A DNA stretch of 31,823 nt from Saccoglossus kowalevskii. Its lineage: Eukaryota > Hemichordata > Enteropneusta > Harrimaniidae. Shown here in pieces: positions 1 to 11,400 of the stretch. The notes beneath the pieces are model-generated. The model was not told the origin of the DNA. It searched no databases and saw only the letters and a program-made list of their open reading frames with translations. The stretch lies in the NCBI RefSeq assembly GCF_000003605.2, contig NW_003118583.1:1-31823 (forward strand). Direction: 5' to 3'. The position numbers and the translations under genes are program-made. Position 1 is the stretch's first letter. The number at the start of each line of letters is the position of its first letter.

Positions 1-60
1 CATTTTACATTCAGGGGTCTATTGAGTATCTTGGTCCAATGCTACACTAAAGCAGACTTC
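1..60. repeat. Divergent first monomer at the window edge
   Basis: The first 34 bases align to a ccatctc/ttgtagaatc monomer without gaps but with about ten substitutions, clustered in bases 4-25 (for example ttttacattcaggggtct). From about base 28 onward the unit is normal. A real array edge usually shows diverged units, but the very next monomers are ordinary, so a poor-quality contig end is at least as likely. Confidence 0.6.
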
Positions 61-180
61 CATCTCGCATTGTAGAATCAGTAGACTATCTTAGTCCAAT
101 GCTACACTAAAGCAGACTTCCATCTCACATTGTAGAATCAGTGGACTATCTTGGTCCAAAGCTACAATAAAGCAGACTTG

Positions 181-240
181 TATCTCACATCGTAGAATCA
201 GTGCAATATGGGGGGTCCAATGCTACACTAAAGCAGACTT
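181..240. repeat. Damaged monomer with one-base insertion
   Basis: The unit is normal up to cagtg and then reads caatatggggggtccaa in place of gactatcttggtccaa. This adds one base and a run of six G, and shifts the register of every later monomer by one. No other monomer carries this form. It could be a local mutation, a repair scar or a base-calling fault near the contig end. Confidence 0.65.
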
Positions 241-960
241 ATATCTCACATTGTAGAATCAGTAGACTATCTTGGTCCAATGCTACACTAAAGTAGACTT
301 ATATCTCACATCGTAGACTCAGTAGACTATCTTGGTCCAATGCTACACTAAAGCGGGCTTCCAGCTCACATTGTAGAATCAGTGGACTATCTTGGTCCAA
401 TGCTACACTAAAGCAGACTTATATCTCACATTGTAGACTCAGTAGACTATCATGGTCCAATGCTACACTAAAGCAGACTTCCATCTCACATCATAGACTC
501 AGTAGACTATCTTGGTCCAATGCTACACTAAAGCAGACTTCTATCTCACATTGTAGACTCAGTAGACTATCTTGGTCCAATGCTACACTAAAGTAGACTT
601 GTATCTCACATCATAGAATCAGTAGACTATCTTGGTCCTATGCTACACTAAAGCAGACTTATATCTCACATTGTAGACTCAGTAGACTATCATGGTCCAA
701 TGCTACACTAAAGCAGACTTATATCTCACATTGTAGACTCAGTAGACTGTCTTGGTCCAATGCTACACTAAAGTAGACTTATATCTCACATCGTAGACTC
801 AGTAAACTATCTTGGTCCAATGCTACACTAAAGTAGACTTGTATCTCATATTGTAGACTCAGTAGACTATCTTGGTCCAATGCTACACTAAAGTAGACTT
901 GTATCTCACATCGTAGACTCAGTAGACTATCTTGGTCCAATGCTACACTAAAGCAGACTT

Positions 961-1020
961 ATATCTCACATCGTAGACTCAGTAGACTATCTTGGTCCAA
1001 TGCTACACTAAAGCAGACTT
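961..1020 (+). repeat. Reference monomer of the commonest class
   Basis: This unit represents the commonest class (atatctc start, tcgtagactc middle, agtaga end, cagactt tail). It has 24 G or C in 60. The single CpG is at 972-973. The pentamer AGACT occurs three times, at 975-979, 984-988 and 1015-1019; the first two lie in a 9-bp-spaced direct repeat of gtagact. A CCAAT pentamer on the plus strand is at 997-1001. The nearly invariant core is 991-1010. Variable positions are concentrated at 961-962 (at, gt, ct or cc), 968 (a or g), 972-973 (cg, tg or ca), 977-980 (gact, gaat or ggct), 983-985 and 1014-1018. The choice of base 1 of the unit is arbitrary. Confidence 0.9.
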
Positions 1021-1260
1021 ATATCTCGCATTGTAGACTCAGTAGACTATCTTGGTCCAATGCTACACTAAAGCAGACTTCCATCTCACATCGTAGACTC
1101 AGTAGACTATCTTGGTCCAATGCTACACTAAAGCAGACTTGTATCTCACATCGTAGACTCAGTAGACTATCTTGGTCCGATGCTACACTAAAGCAAACTT
1201 CCATCTCACATCATAGACTCAGTAGACTATCTTGGTCCAATGCTACACTAAAGCACACTT

Positions 1261-2040
1261 CTATCTCACATTGTAGAATCAGTAGACTATCTTGGTCCAA
1301 TGCTACACTAAAGTAGACTTATAACTCACATCGTAGACTCAGTAAACTATCTTGGTCCAATGCTACACTAAAGTAGACTTGTATCTCACATCGTAGACTC
1401 AGTAGACTATCTTGGTCCAATGCTACACTAAAGCAGACTTATATCTCACATCGTAGACTCAGTAAACTATCTTGGTCCAATGCTACACTAAAGTAGACTT
1501 GTATCTCACATCGTAGACTCAGTAGACTATCTTGGTCCAATGCTACACTAAAGTAGACTTATATCTCACATCATAGACTCAGTAGACTATCTTGGTCCAA
1601 TGATACACTAAAGCAGACTTCCATCTCACATCGTAGACTCAGTAGACTATCTTGGTCCAATGCTACACTAAAGCAGACTTCCATCTCACATCGTAGACTC
1701 AGTAGACTATCTTGGTCCAATGCTACACTAAAGCAGACTTATATCTCACATCGTAGACTCAGTAGACTATCTTGGTCCAATGCTACACTAAAGCAGACTT
1801 CCATCTCACATCGTAGACTCAGTAGACTATCTTGGTCCAATGCTACACTAAAGCAAACTTCCATCTCACATCATAGACTCAGTGGACTATCTTGGTCCAA
1901 TGCTACACTAAAGCACACTTCTATCTCACATTGTAGAATCAGTGGACTATCTTGGTCCAATGCTACACTAAAGCAGACTTATATCTCACATCGTAGACTC
2001 AGTAGACTATCTTGGTCCAATGCTACACTAAAGTAGACTT
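1261..2040. repeat. 13-monomer segment duplicated 27 kb away (copy at 28329-29108)
   Basis: Thirteen consecutive monomers match 28329-29108 in class and order. Reading base by base I see only two differences: ataactc instead of atatctc near 1323, and tgatacac instead of tgctacac near 1603. The match breaks at both ends: the upstream unit is of a different class, and the following unit (2041) has gtggaccaa and a cagactg tail. The segment runs from a ctatctc/ttgtagaatc unit to an atatctc/tcgtagactc unit with a tagactt tail. Confidence 0.8.
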
Positions 2041-2460
2041 GTATCTCACATTGTAGGCTCAGTGGACCAACTTGGTCCAATGCTACACTAAAGCAGACTG
2101 ATATCTCACATCATAGACTCAGTAGACTATCTTGGTCCAATGCTACACTAAAGCAGACTTGTATCTCACATCGTAGACTCAGTAGACTATCTTGGTCCGA
2201 TGCTACACTAAAGCAGACTTCCATCTCACATCATAGACTCAGTAGACTATCTTGGTCCAATGCTACACTAAAGCACACTTCTATCTCACATTGTAGAATC
2301 AGTGGACTATCTTGGTCCAATGCTACACTAAAGCAGACTTATATCTCACATCGTAGACTCAGTAGACTATCTTGGTCCAATGCTACACTAAAGTAGACTT
2401 ATATCTCACATCGTAGACTCAGTAAACTATCTTGGTCCAATGCTACACTAAAGTAGACTT

Positions 2461-3180
2461 GTATCTTACATCATAGACTCAGTAGACTATCTTGGTTCAA
2501 TGCTACACTGAAGCAGACTTATATCTCACATTGTAGACTCAGTAGACTATCTTGGACCAATGCTACACTAAGGCAGACAACCATCTCACATTGTAGAATC
2601 AGTGGACTATCTTGGTCCAATGCTACACTAAAGCAGACTTGTATCTCACATCGTAGACTCAGTAGACTATCTTGGTCCAATGCTACACTAAAGCACACTT
2701 CTATCTCACATTGTAGACTCAGTAGACTATCTTGGTCCAATGCTACACTAAAGCAGACTTATATCTCACATCGTAGACTCAGTAGACTATCATGGTCCAA
2801 TGCTACACTAAAGCGGGCTTCCAGCTCACATTGTAGAATTAGTGGACTATCTTGGTCCAATGCTACACTAAAGCAGACTTATATCTCACATCGTAGACTC
2901 AGTAGACTATCTTGGTCCAATGCTACACTAAAGCAAACTTCCATCTCACATCATAGACTCAGTAGACTATCTTGGTCCAATGCTACACTATAGCAGACTT
3001 CCATCTCACATTGTAGAATTAGTGGACTATCTTGGTCCAATGCTACACTAAAGCACACTTCTATCTCACATTGTAGAATCAGTGGACTATCTTGGTCCAA
3101 TGCTACACTAAAGCAGACTTATATCTCACATCGTAGACTCAGTAGACTATCTTGGTCCAATGCTACACTAAAGTAGACTT
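2461..3180. repeat. 12-monomer cassette, copy 1
   Basis: The cassette opens with a unit carrying ggttcaa and ctgaagcag, followed by one carrying ggaccaa and aaggcagacaa. These marker variants are rare elsewhere. It also contains a catggtcc unit with a cgggctt tail and a unit with ctatagcag. The same order recurs at 4561-5280 (offset exactly 2,100 bp, 35 monomers) with about three base differences, at 6964-7683, and in part at 30789-31089. Confidence 0.85.
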
Positions 3181-3300
3181 ATATCTCACATCGTAGACTC
3201 AGTAAACTATCTTGGTCCAATGCTACACTAAAGTAGACTTGTATCTCACATCGTAGACTCAGTAGACTATCTTGGTCCAATGCTACACTAAAGCAGACTT

Positions 3301-3720
3301 ATATCTCACATCGTAGACTCAGTAGACTATCTTGGTCCAATGCTACACTAAAGCAGACTTATATCTCACTTCATAGACTCAGTAGACTATCTTGGTCCAA
3401 TGCTACACTAAAGTAGACTTATATCTCACATCGTAGACTCAGTAAACTATCTTGGTCCAATGCTACACTAAAGTAGACTTGTATCTCACATCGTAGACTC
3501 AGTAGACTATCTTGGTCCAATGCTACACTAAAGCAGACTTATATCTCACATCGTAGACTCAGTAGACTATCTTGGTCCAATGCTACACTAAAGCAGACTT
3601 ATATCTCGCATTGTAGACTCAGTAGACTATCTTGGTCCAATGCTACACTAAAGCAGACTTCCATCTCACATCGTAGACTCAGTAGACTATCTTGGTCCAA
3701 TGCTACACTAAAGCAGACTT
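3301..3720. repeat. 7-monomer (420-bp) tandem duplication, left copy
   Basis: Seven monomers are followed directly by an identical copy at 3721-4140; I found no mismatch on reading. Both contain the rare atatctcact/tcatagactc unit and an atatctcgca unit. The next unit (4141, gtatctc with ccgatg) differs from 3721, and the unit before (3241) differs from 3661, so the duplicated block is bounded on both sides. Confidence 0.88.
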
Positions 3721-4140
3721 ATATCTCACATCGTAGACTCAGTAGACTATCTTGGTCCAATGCTACACTAAAGCAGACTTATATCTCACTTCATAGACTC
3801 AGTAGACTATCTTGGTCCAATGCTACACTAAAGTAGACTTATATCTCACATCGTAGACTCAGTAAACTATCTTGGTCCAATGCTACACTAAAGTAGACTT
3901 GTATCTCACATCGTAGACTCAGTAGACTATCTTGGTCCAATGCTACACTAAAGCAGACTTATATCTCACATCGTAGACTCAGTAGACTATCTTGGTCCAA
4001 TGCTACACTAAAGCAGACTTATATCTCGCATTGTAGACTCAGTAGACTATCTTGGTCCAATGCTACACTAAAGCAGACTTCCATCTCACATCGTAGACTC
4101 AGTAGACTATCTTGGTCCAATGCTACACTAAAGCAGACTT
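3721..4140. repeat. 7-monomer (420-bp) tandem duplication, right copy
   Basis: This is the head-to-tail partner of 3301-3720, identical as read. It runs on into gtatctc (ccgatg, caaactt tail), ccatctc (cacactt tail) and ctatctc units, an order also found at 1081-1320 and 14761-15000. The duplication therefore appears to have arisen inside an older shared segment. Confidence 0.88.
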
Positions 4141-4560
4141 GTATCTCACATCGTAGACTCAGTAGACTATCTTGGTCCGATGCTACACTAAAGCAAACTT
4201 CCATCTCACATCGTAGACTCAGTAGACTATCTTGGTCCAATGCTACACTAAAGCACACTTCTATCTCACATTGTAGAATCAGTAGACTATCTTGGTCCAA
4301 TGCTACACTAAAGTAGACTTATATCTCACATCGTAGACTCAGTAAACTATCTTGGTCCAATGCTACACTAAAGTAGACTTGTATCTCACATCGTAGACTC
4401 AGTAGACTATCTTGGTCCAATGCTACACTAAAGCAGACTTATATCTCACATCGTAGACTCAGTAAACTATCTTGGTCCAATGCTACACTAAAGTAGACTT
4501 GTATCTCATATCGTAGACTCAGTAAACTATCTTGGTCCAATGCTACACTAAAGTAGACTT

Positions 4561-5580
4561 GGATCTCACATCATAGACTCAGTAGACTATCTTGGTTCAA
4601 TGCTACACTGAAGCAGACTTATATCTCACATTGTAGACTCAGTAGACTATCTTGGACCAATGCTACACTAAGGCAGACAACCATCTCACATTGTAGAATC
4701 AGTGGACTATCTTGGTCCAATGCTACACTAAAGCAGACTTGTATCTCACATCGTAGACTCAGTAGACTATCTTGGTCCAATGCTACACTAAAGCACACTT
4801 CTATCTCACATTGTAGACTCAGTAGACTATCTTGGTCCAATGCTACACTAAAGCAGACTTATATCTCACATCGTAGACTCAGTAGACTATCATGGTCCAA
4901 TGCTACATTAAAGCGGGCTTCCAGCTCACATTGTAGAATTAGTGGACTATCTTGGTCCAATGCTACACTAAAGCAGACTTATATCTCACATCGTAGACTC
5001 AGTAGACTATCTTGGTCCAATGCTACACTAAAGCAAACTTCCATCTCACATCATAGACTCAGTAGACTATCTTGGTCCAATGCTACACTATAGCAGACTT
5101 CCATCTCACATTGTAGAATTAGTGGACTATCTTGGTCCAATGCTACACTAAAGCACACTTCTATCTCACATTGTAGAATCAGTGGACTATCTTGGTCCAA
5201 TGCTACACTAAAGCAGACTTATATCTCACATCGTAGACTCAGTAGACTATCTTGGTCCAATGCTACACTAAAGTAGACTTATATCTCACATCGTAGACTC
5301 AGTAGACTATCTTGGTCCAATGCTACACTAAAGCACACTTCTATCTCACATTGTAGAATCAGTGGACTATCTTGGTTCAATGCTACATTAAAGCAGACTT
5401 CCATCTCACATTGTAGAATCAGTGGACTATCTTGGTCCAATGCTACACTAAAGCAGACTTATATCTCACATCATAGACTCAGTAGACTATCTTGGTCCAA
5501 TGCTACACTAAAGCAGACTTGTATCTCACATCGTAGACTCAGTAGACTATCTTGGTCCGATGCTACACTAAAGCAGACTT
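4561..5580. repeat. 12-monomer cassette, copy 2, extended to 17 monomers
   Basis: The first 12 monomers match 2461-3180. The next five (a cacactt-tail unit, a ctatctc unit with ggttcaa and acattaaag, ccatctc, atatctc/tcatag, and gtatctc with ccgatg) match only the third copy, so 4561-5580 and 6964-7983 form a 17-monomer (1,020-bp) pair. The opening unit has ggatctc, a form I did not see elsewhere. Confidence 0.85.
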
Positions 5581-5760
5581 CCATCTCACATCATAGACTC
5601 AGTAGACTATCTTGGTCCAATGCTACACTAAAGCACACTTCTATCTCACATTGTAGAATCAGTGGACTATCTTGGACCAATGCTACACTAAAGCAGACTT
5701 ATATCTCACATCGTAGACTCAGTAGACTATCTTGGTCCAATGCTACACTAAAGTAGACTT

Positions 5761-6720
5761 GTATCTCACATTGTAGGCTCAGTAGACCAACTTGGTCCAA
5801 TGCTACACTAAAGTAGACTTCCATCTCACATTGTAGAATCAGTAGACTATCTTAGTCCAATGCTACATTAAAGCAGACTTCCATCTCACATTGTAGAATT
5901 AGTGGACTATCTTGGTCCAATGCTACACTAAAGCAGACTTCCATCTCACATCGTAGACTCAGTAGACTATCTTGGTCCAATGCTACACTAAAGCAGACTT
6001 ATATCTCACATCGTAGACTCAGTAGACTATCTTGGTCCAATGCTACACTAAAGCAGACTTATATCTCACATCGTAGACTCAGTAGACTATCTTGGTCCAA
6101 TGCTACACTAAAGCGGGCTTCCAGCTCACATTGTAGAATCAGTAGACTATCTTGGTCCAATGCTACACTAAAGCAGACTTATATCTCACATCGTAGACTC
6201 AGTAGACTGTTTTGGTCCAATGCTACACTAAAGTAGACTTATATCTCACATAGTAGACTCAGTAAACTATCTTGGTCCAATGCTACACTAAAGTAGACTT
6301 GTATCTCATATTGTAGACTCAGTAGACTATCTTGGTCCAATGCTACACTAAAGTAGACTTATATCTCACATTGTAGAATCAGTGGACTATCTTGGTCCAA
6401 TGCTACACTAAAGCAGACTTGTATCTCGCATTGTAGACTCAGTAGACTATCTTGGTCCAATGCTACACTAAAGCAGGCTTCCAGCTCACATTGTAGAATC
6501 AGTGGACTATCTTGGTCCAATGCTACACTAAAGCAGACTTCCATCTCACATTGTAGAATCAGTGGACTATCTTGGTCCAATGCTACACTAAAGCAGACTT
6601 ATATCTCACATCATAGACTCAGTAGACTATCTTGGTCCAATGCTACACTAAAGCAGACTTCCATCTCACATTGTAGAATTAGTGGACTATCTTGGTGCAA
6701 TGCTACACTAAAGCACACTT
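5761..6720. repeat. 16-monomer higher-order module, copy 1
   Basis: The module order starts with a gtatctc/ttgtaggctc unit, then a ccatctc unit with ttagtcc and acattaaag, a ccatctc/gaatt unit, three tcgtag units ending in a cgggctt tail, and a ccagctc unit. Next come an agtagactgt unit, an agtaaac unit, a gtatctcata unit, atatctc/gaatc, gtatctcgca with caggctt tail, ccagctc, ccatctc, atatctc/tcatag, and a ccatctc/gaatt unit with ggtgcaa. This copy has agaccaac in its first unit, tttggtcc near 6210 and catagtag near 6250. Confidence 0.85.
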
Positions 6721-6840
6721 CCATCTCACATCATAGACTCAGTAGACTATCTTGGTCCAATGCTACATTAAAGCAGACTTCCATCTCACATTGTAGAATT
6801 AGTGGACTATCTTGGTCCAATGCTACACTAAAGCACACTT

Positions 6841-6983
6841 CTATCTCACATTGTAGACTTCAGTAGGACTATCTTGGTCCAATGCTACACTAAAGCAGAC
6901 TTCTATCTCACATTGTAAGGATCAGTAGACTATCTTGGTCCAATGCTACACTAAAGTAGACTTGTATCTCACATCATAGACTC
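6841..6983. repeat. Cluster of three single-base insertions
   Basis: Three extra bases fall in two adjacent monomers: T at 6859-6860 (gacttcag), G at 6866-6867 (taggact) and one base within 6917-6920 (taaggatc). Each is absent from the many sister units. They shift the array register by three, directly before the third cassette copy, so they may mark a recombination join or a low-quality consensus spot. Confidence 0.75.
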
Positions 6984-7983
6984 AGTAGACTATCTTGGTT
7001 CAATGCTACACTGAAGCAGACTTATATCTCACATTGTAGACTCAGTAGACTATCTTGGACCAATGCTACACTAAGGCAGACAACCATCTCACATTGTAGA
7101 ATCAGTGGACTATCTTGGTCCAATGCTACACTAAAGCAGACTTGTATCTCACATCGTAGACTCAGTAGACTATCTTGGTCCAATGCTACACTAAAGCACA
7201 CATCTATCTCACATTGTAGACTCAGTAGACTATCTTGGTCCAATGCTACACTAAAGCAGACTTATATCTCACATCGTAGACTCAGCAGACTATCATGGTC
7301 CAATTCTACACTAAAGCGGGCTTCCAGCTCACATTGTAGAATTAGTGGACTATCTTGGTCCAATGCTACACTAAAGCAGACTTATATCTCACATCGTAGA
7401 CTCAGTAGACTATCTTGGTCCAATGCTACACTAAAGCAAACTTCCATCTCACATCATAGACTCAGTAGACACTCTTGGTCCAATGCTACACTATAGCAGA
7501 CTTCCATCTCACATTGTAGAATTAGTGGACTATCTTGGTCCAATGCTACACTAAAGCACACTTCTATCTCACATTGTAGAATCAGTGGACTATCTTGGTC
7601 CAATGCTACACTAAAGCAGACTTATATCTCACATCGTAGACTCAGTAGACTATCTTGGTCCAATGCTACACTAAAGTAGACTTATATCTCACATCGTAGA
7701 CTCAGTAGACTATCTTGGTCCAATGCTACACTAAAGCACACTTCTATCTCACATTGTAGAATCAGTGGACTATCTTGGTTCAATGCTACATTAAAGCAGA
7801 CTTCCATCTCACATTGTAGAATCAGTGGACTATCTTGGTCCAATGCTACACTAAAGCAGACTGATATCTCACATCATAGACTCAGTAGACTATCTTGGTC
7901 CAATGCTACACTAAAGCAGACTTGTATCTCACATCGTAGACTCAGTAGACTATCTTGGTCCGATGCTACACTAAAGCAGACTT
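6964..7983. repeat. 12-monomer cassette, copy 3, extended to 17 monomers
   Basis: This has the same monomer order as 4561-5580, starting just after three single-base insertions (6841-6920). It has private changes: acacatctatc near 7207, agcagacta near 7284, caattctac near 7303 and agacactctt near 7471. It therefore has more private changes than copies 1 and 2 have from each other. After 7983 the order changes to a ccatctc/ttgtagaatc unit with agtaaac. Confidence 0.83.
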
Positions 7984-8040
7984 CCATCTCACATTGTAGA
8001 ATCAGTAAACTATCTTGGTCCAATGCTACACTAAAGCAGA

Positions 8041-8520
8041 CTTATATCTCACATCGTAGACTCAGTAGACTATCTTGGTCCAATGCTACACTAAAGCAGA
8101 CTTATATCTCACATCGTAGACTCAGTAGACTATCTTGGTCCAATGCTACACTAAAGCAGACTTATATCTCACATCGTAGACTCAGTAGACTATCTTGGTC
8201 CAATGCTACACTAAAGTAGACTTATATGTCACATCGTAGACTCAGTAAACTATCTTAGTCCAATGCTACATTTAAGCAGACTTCCATCTCACATTGTAGA
8301 ATTAGTGGACTATCTTGGTCCAATGCTACACTAAAGCACACTTATATCTCACATCGTAGACTCAGTAGACTGTCTTGGTCCAATGCAACACTAAAGTAGT
8401 CTTATATCTCACATCGTAGACTCAGTAAACTATCTTGGTCCAATGCTACACTAAAGTAGACTTGTATCTCATATTGTAGACTCAGTAGACTATCTTGGTC
8501 CAATGCTACACTAAAGCAGA
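8041..8520. repeat. 8-monomer rare-variant block, copy 1
   Basis: The block carries four variants that are rare elsewhere, in fixed order: tatatgtc with ttagtcc and acatttaagc (8221-8277), agtagactgt with aatgcaacac, then agtagtctt. The same combination occurs at 11401-11880 and 20221-20700. A related unit at 9001 has tatatgtc and acattta but a ttgtagaatc middle. Confidence 0.8.
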
Positions 8521-9240
8521 CTTCCATCTCACATTGTAGAATTAGTGGACTATCTTGGTCCAATGTTACACTAAAGCACACTTATATCTCGCATTGTAGA
8601 CTCAGTAGACTATCTTGGTCAATGCTACACTAAAGCAGACTTCCATCTCTCATCATAGACTCAGTAGACTATCTTGGTCCAATGCTACACTAAAGTAGAC
8701 TTGTATCTCACATTGTAGACTCAGTAGACTATCTTGGTCCAATGCTACACTAAAGCAGACTTCCATCTCACATCATAGACTCAGTGGGCTATCTTGGTCC
8801 AATGCTACACTAAAGCAGACTTATATCTCACATTGTAGAATCAGTGGACTATCTTGGTCCAATGCTACACTAAAGCAGACTTCCATCTCACATCATAGAC
8901 TCAGTAGACTATCTTGGTCCATTGCTACACTAAAGCAGACTTGTATCTCACATTGTAGACTCAGTAGACTATCTTGGTCCAATGCTACACTAAAGTAGAC
9001 TTATATGTCACATTGTAGAATCAGTAAACTATCTTAGTCCAATGCTACATTTAAGCAGACTTCCATCTCACATTGTAGAATTAGTGGACTATCTTGGTCC
9101 AATGCTACACTAAAGCACACTTATATCTCACATCGTAGACTCAGTAGACTGTCTTGGTCCAATGCTACACTAAAGTAGACTTATATCTCACATCGTAGAC
9201 TCAGTAAACTATCTTGGTCCAATGCTACACTAAAGTAGAC

Positions 9241-9300
9241 TTGTATCTCATATTGTAGATGAAGAACAATAGCATGGTCCGATGCTACACTAGAGCATAC
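9241..9300. repeat. Strongly diverged monomer
   Basis: The unit starts as a normal gtatctcata monomer. From 9259 it reads gatgaagaacaatagcatgg where others read gactcagtagactatcttgg, the same length but mostly mismatched. It then has ccgatg and actagagcatac. The next unit is normal. The actagagc form is shared only with the CpG-rich units at 9760-9840. Confidence 0.8.
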
Positions 9301-9717
9301 TTGTATCTCATATTGTAGACTCAGTAGACTATCTTGGTCCAATGCTACACTAAAGTAGACTTATATCTCACATTGTAGAATCAGTGGACTATCTTGGTCC
9401 AATGCTACACTAAAGCAGACTTGTATCTCGCATTGTAGACTCAGTAGACTATCTTGGTCCAATGCTACACTAAAGCAGGCTTCCATCTCACATTGTAGAA
9501 TCAGTGGACTATCTTGGTCCAATGCTACACTAAAGCAGACTTCCATCTCACATTGGAGAATCAGTGGACTATCTTGGTCCAATGCTACACTAAAGCAGAC
9601 TTATATCTCACATCATAGACTCAGTAGACTATCTTGGTCCAATGCTACACTAAAGCAGACTTCCATCTCACATTGTAGAATCAGTGGACTATCTTGGTCC
9701 GATGCTACACTAAAGCA

Positions 9718-9950
9718 GGACTTGTATCTCAGATCGTAGACTCAGTAGACTATCTTGGTCCGTGCTACACTAGAGCGCACTTCGATCTCACATTGTAGAA
9801 TCAGTGGACTATCTTGGTCCGATGCTACGCTAGAGCGCACTTAGATCTCACATCGTATACTCAGGAGACTATCTTGGTCCGCTGCTTCACTAAAGCAGAC
9901 TTATATCTCACATTCGTAGACTCAGTAGACTATCTTGGTCCAAATGCTAC
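9718..9950. repeat. Divergent CpG-rich monomers with four indels
   Basis: Two to three monomers carry CpGs where the rest of the array mostly has CA: ccgatg for ccaatg, tacgct for tacact, and gcgcac for gcacac, plus ttcgatc for ttctatc (a different change). They also share actagagc with 9291. Single-base changes in length occur at 9718-9719 (extra G), about 9762 (missing A), 9913-9914 (extra base) and 9942-9944 (extra A). After 9960 the array is ordinary. Confidence 0.8.
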
Positions 9951-10264
9951 ACTAAAGCAGACTTCCATCTCACATCGTAGACTCAGTAGACTATCTTGTT
10001 CCAATGCTACACTAAAGCAGACTTATATCTCACATCGTAGACTCAGTAGACTATCTTGGTCCAATGCTACACTAAAGCAGACTTCCATCTCACATCGTAG
10101 ACTCAGTAGACTATCTTGGTCCAATGCTACACTAAAGCAAACTTCCAACTCACATCATAGACTCAGTGGACTATCTTGGTCCAATGCTACACTAAAGCAG
10201 ACTTATATCTCACATCGTAGACTCAGTAGACTATCTTGGTCCAATGCTACACTAAAGTAGACTT

Positions 10265-11224
10265 GTATCTCACATTGTAGGCTCAGTAGACTATCTTGGT
10301 CCAATGCTACACTAAAGTAGACTTCCATCTCACATTGTAGAATCAGTAGACTATCTTAGTCCAATGCTACATTAAAGCAGACTTCCATCTCACATTGTAG
10401 AATTAGTGGACTATCTTGGTCCAATGCTACACTAAAGCAGACTTCCATCTCACATCGTAGACTCAGTAGACTATCTTGGTCCAATGCTACACTAAAGCAG
10501 ACTTATATCTCACATCGTAGACTCAGTAGACTATCTTGGTCCAATGCTACACTAAAGCAGACTTATATCTCACATCGTAGACTCAGTAGACTATCTTGGT
10601 CCAATGCTACACTAAAGCGGGCTTCCAGCTCACATTGTAGAATCAGTAGACTATCTTGGTCCAATGCTACACTAAAGCAGACTTATATCTCACATCGTAG
10701 ACTCAGTAGACTGTCTTGGTCCAATGCTACACTAAAGTAGACTTATATCTCACATCGTAGACTCAGTAAACTATCTTGGTCCAATGCTACACTAAAGTAG
10801 ACTTGTATCTCATATTGTAGACTCAGTAGACTATCTTGGTCCAATGCTACACTAAAGTAGACTTATATCTCACATTGTAGAATCAGTGGACTATCTTGGT
10901 CCAATGCTACACTAAAGCAGACTTGTATCTCACATTGTAGACTCAGTAGACTATCTTGGTCCAATGCTACACTAAAGCAGGCTTCCAGCTCACATTGTAG
11001 AATCAGTGGACTATCTTGGTCCAATGCTACACTAAAGCAGACTTCCATCTCACATTGTAGAATCAGTGGACTATCTTGGTCCAATGCTACACTAAAGCAG
11101 ACTTATATCTCACATCATAGACTCAGTAGACTATCTTGGTCCAATGCTACACTAAAGCAGAATTCCATCTCACATTGTAGAATTAGTGGACTATCTTGGT
11201 GCAATGCTACACTAAAGCACACTT
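10265..11224. repeat. 16-monomer higher-order module, copy 2
   Basis: All 16 monomers occur in the same order as 5761-6720. The caggctt-tail unit has gtatctcaca rather than gtatctcgca, a difference shared with the copy at 29109. The last unit starts aattccatc (11161-11169), a private change. After the module the order changes to two ccatctc units with cacacttcc and then a ccaactc unit. Confidence 0.85.
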
Positions 11225-11400
11225 CCATCTCACATCGTAGACTCAGTAGACTATCTTGGTCCAATGCTACATTAAAGCACACTTCCATCTCACATCGTAG
11301 ACTCAGTAGACTATCTTGGTCCAATGCTACATTAAAGCAAACTTCCAACTCACATCATAGACTCAGTGGACTATCTTGGTCCAATGCTACACTAAAGCAG

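Noticed and set aside
961-1020. AP-1/GCN4-like site (gactca) and CCAAT box as regulatory elements
   Set aside because: The gactca motif is preceded by A, giving one mismatch to TGACTCA. The CCAAT pentamer lacks the usual flanking purines. Both occur hundreds of times only because the monomer does.
9814-10260. Open frame of 148 codons on the plus strand with a 20-residue repeat
   Set aside because: It exists only because the monomer length is a multiple of three and this run lacks tagactt-tail units. It starts from a TTG (about 9814) in the divergent segment, passes through the indels at 9913 and 9942, and ends at the first TAG. No domain, ribosome-binding site or promoter is visible.
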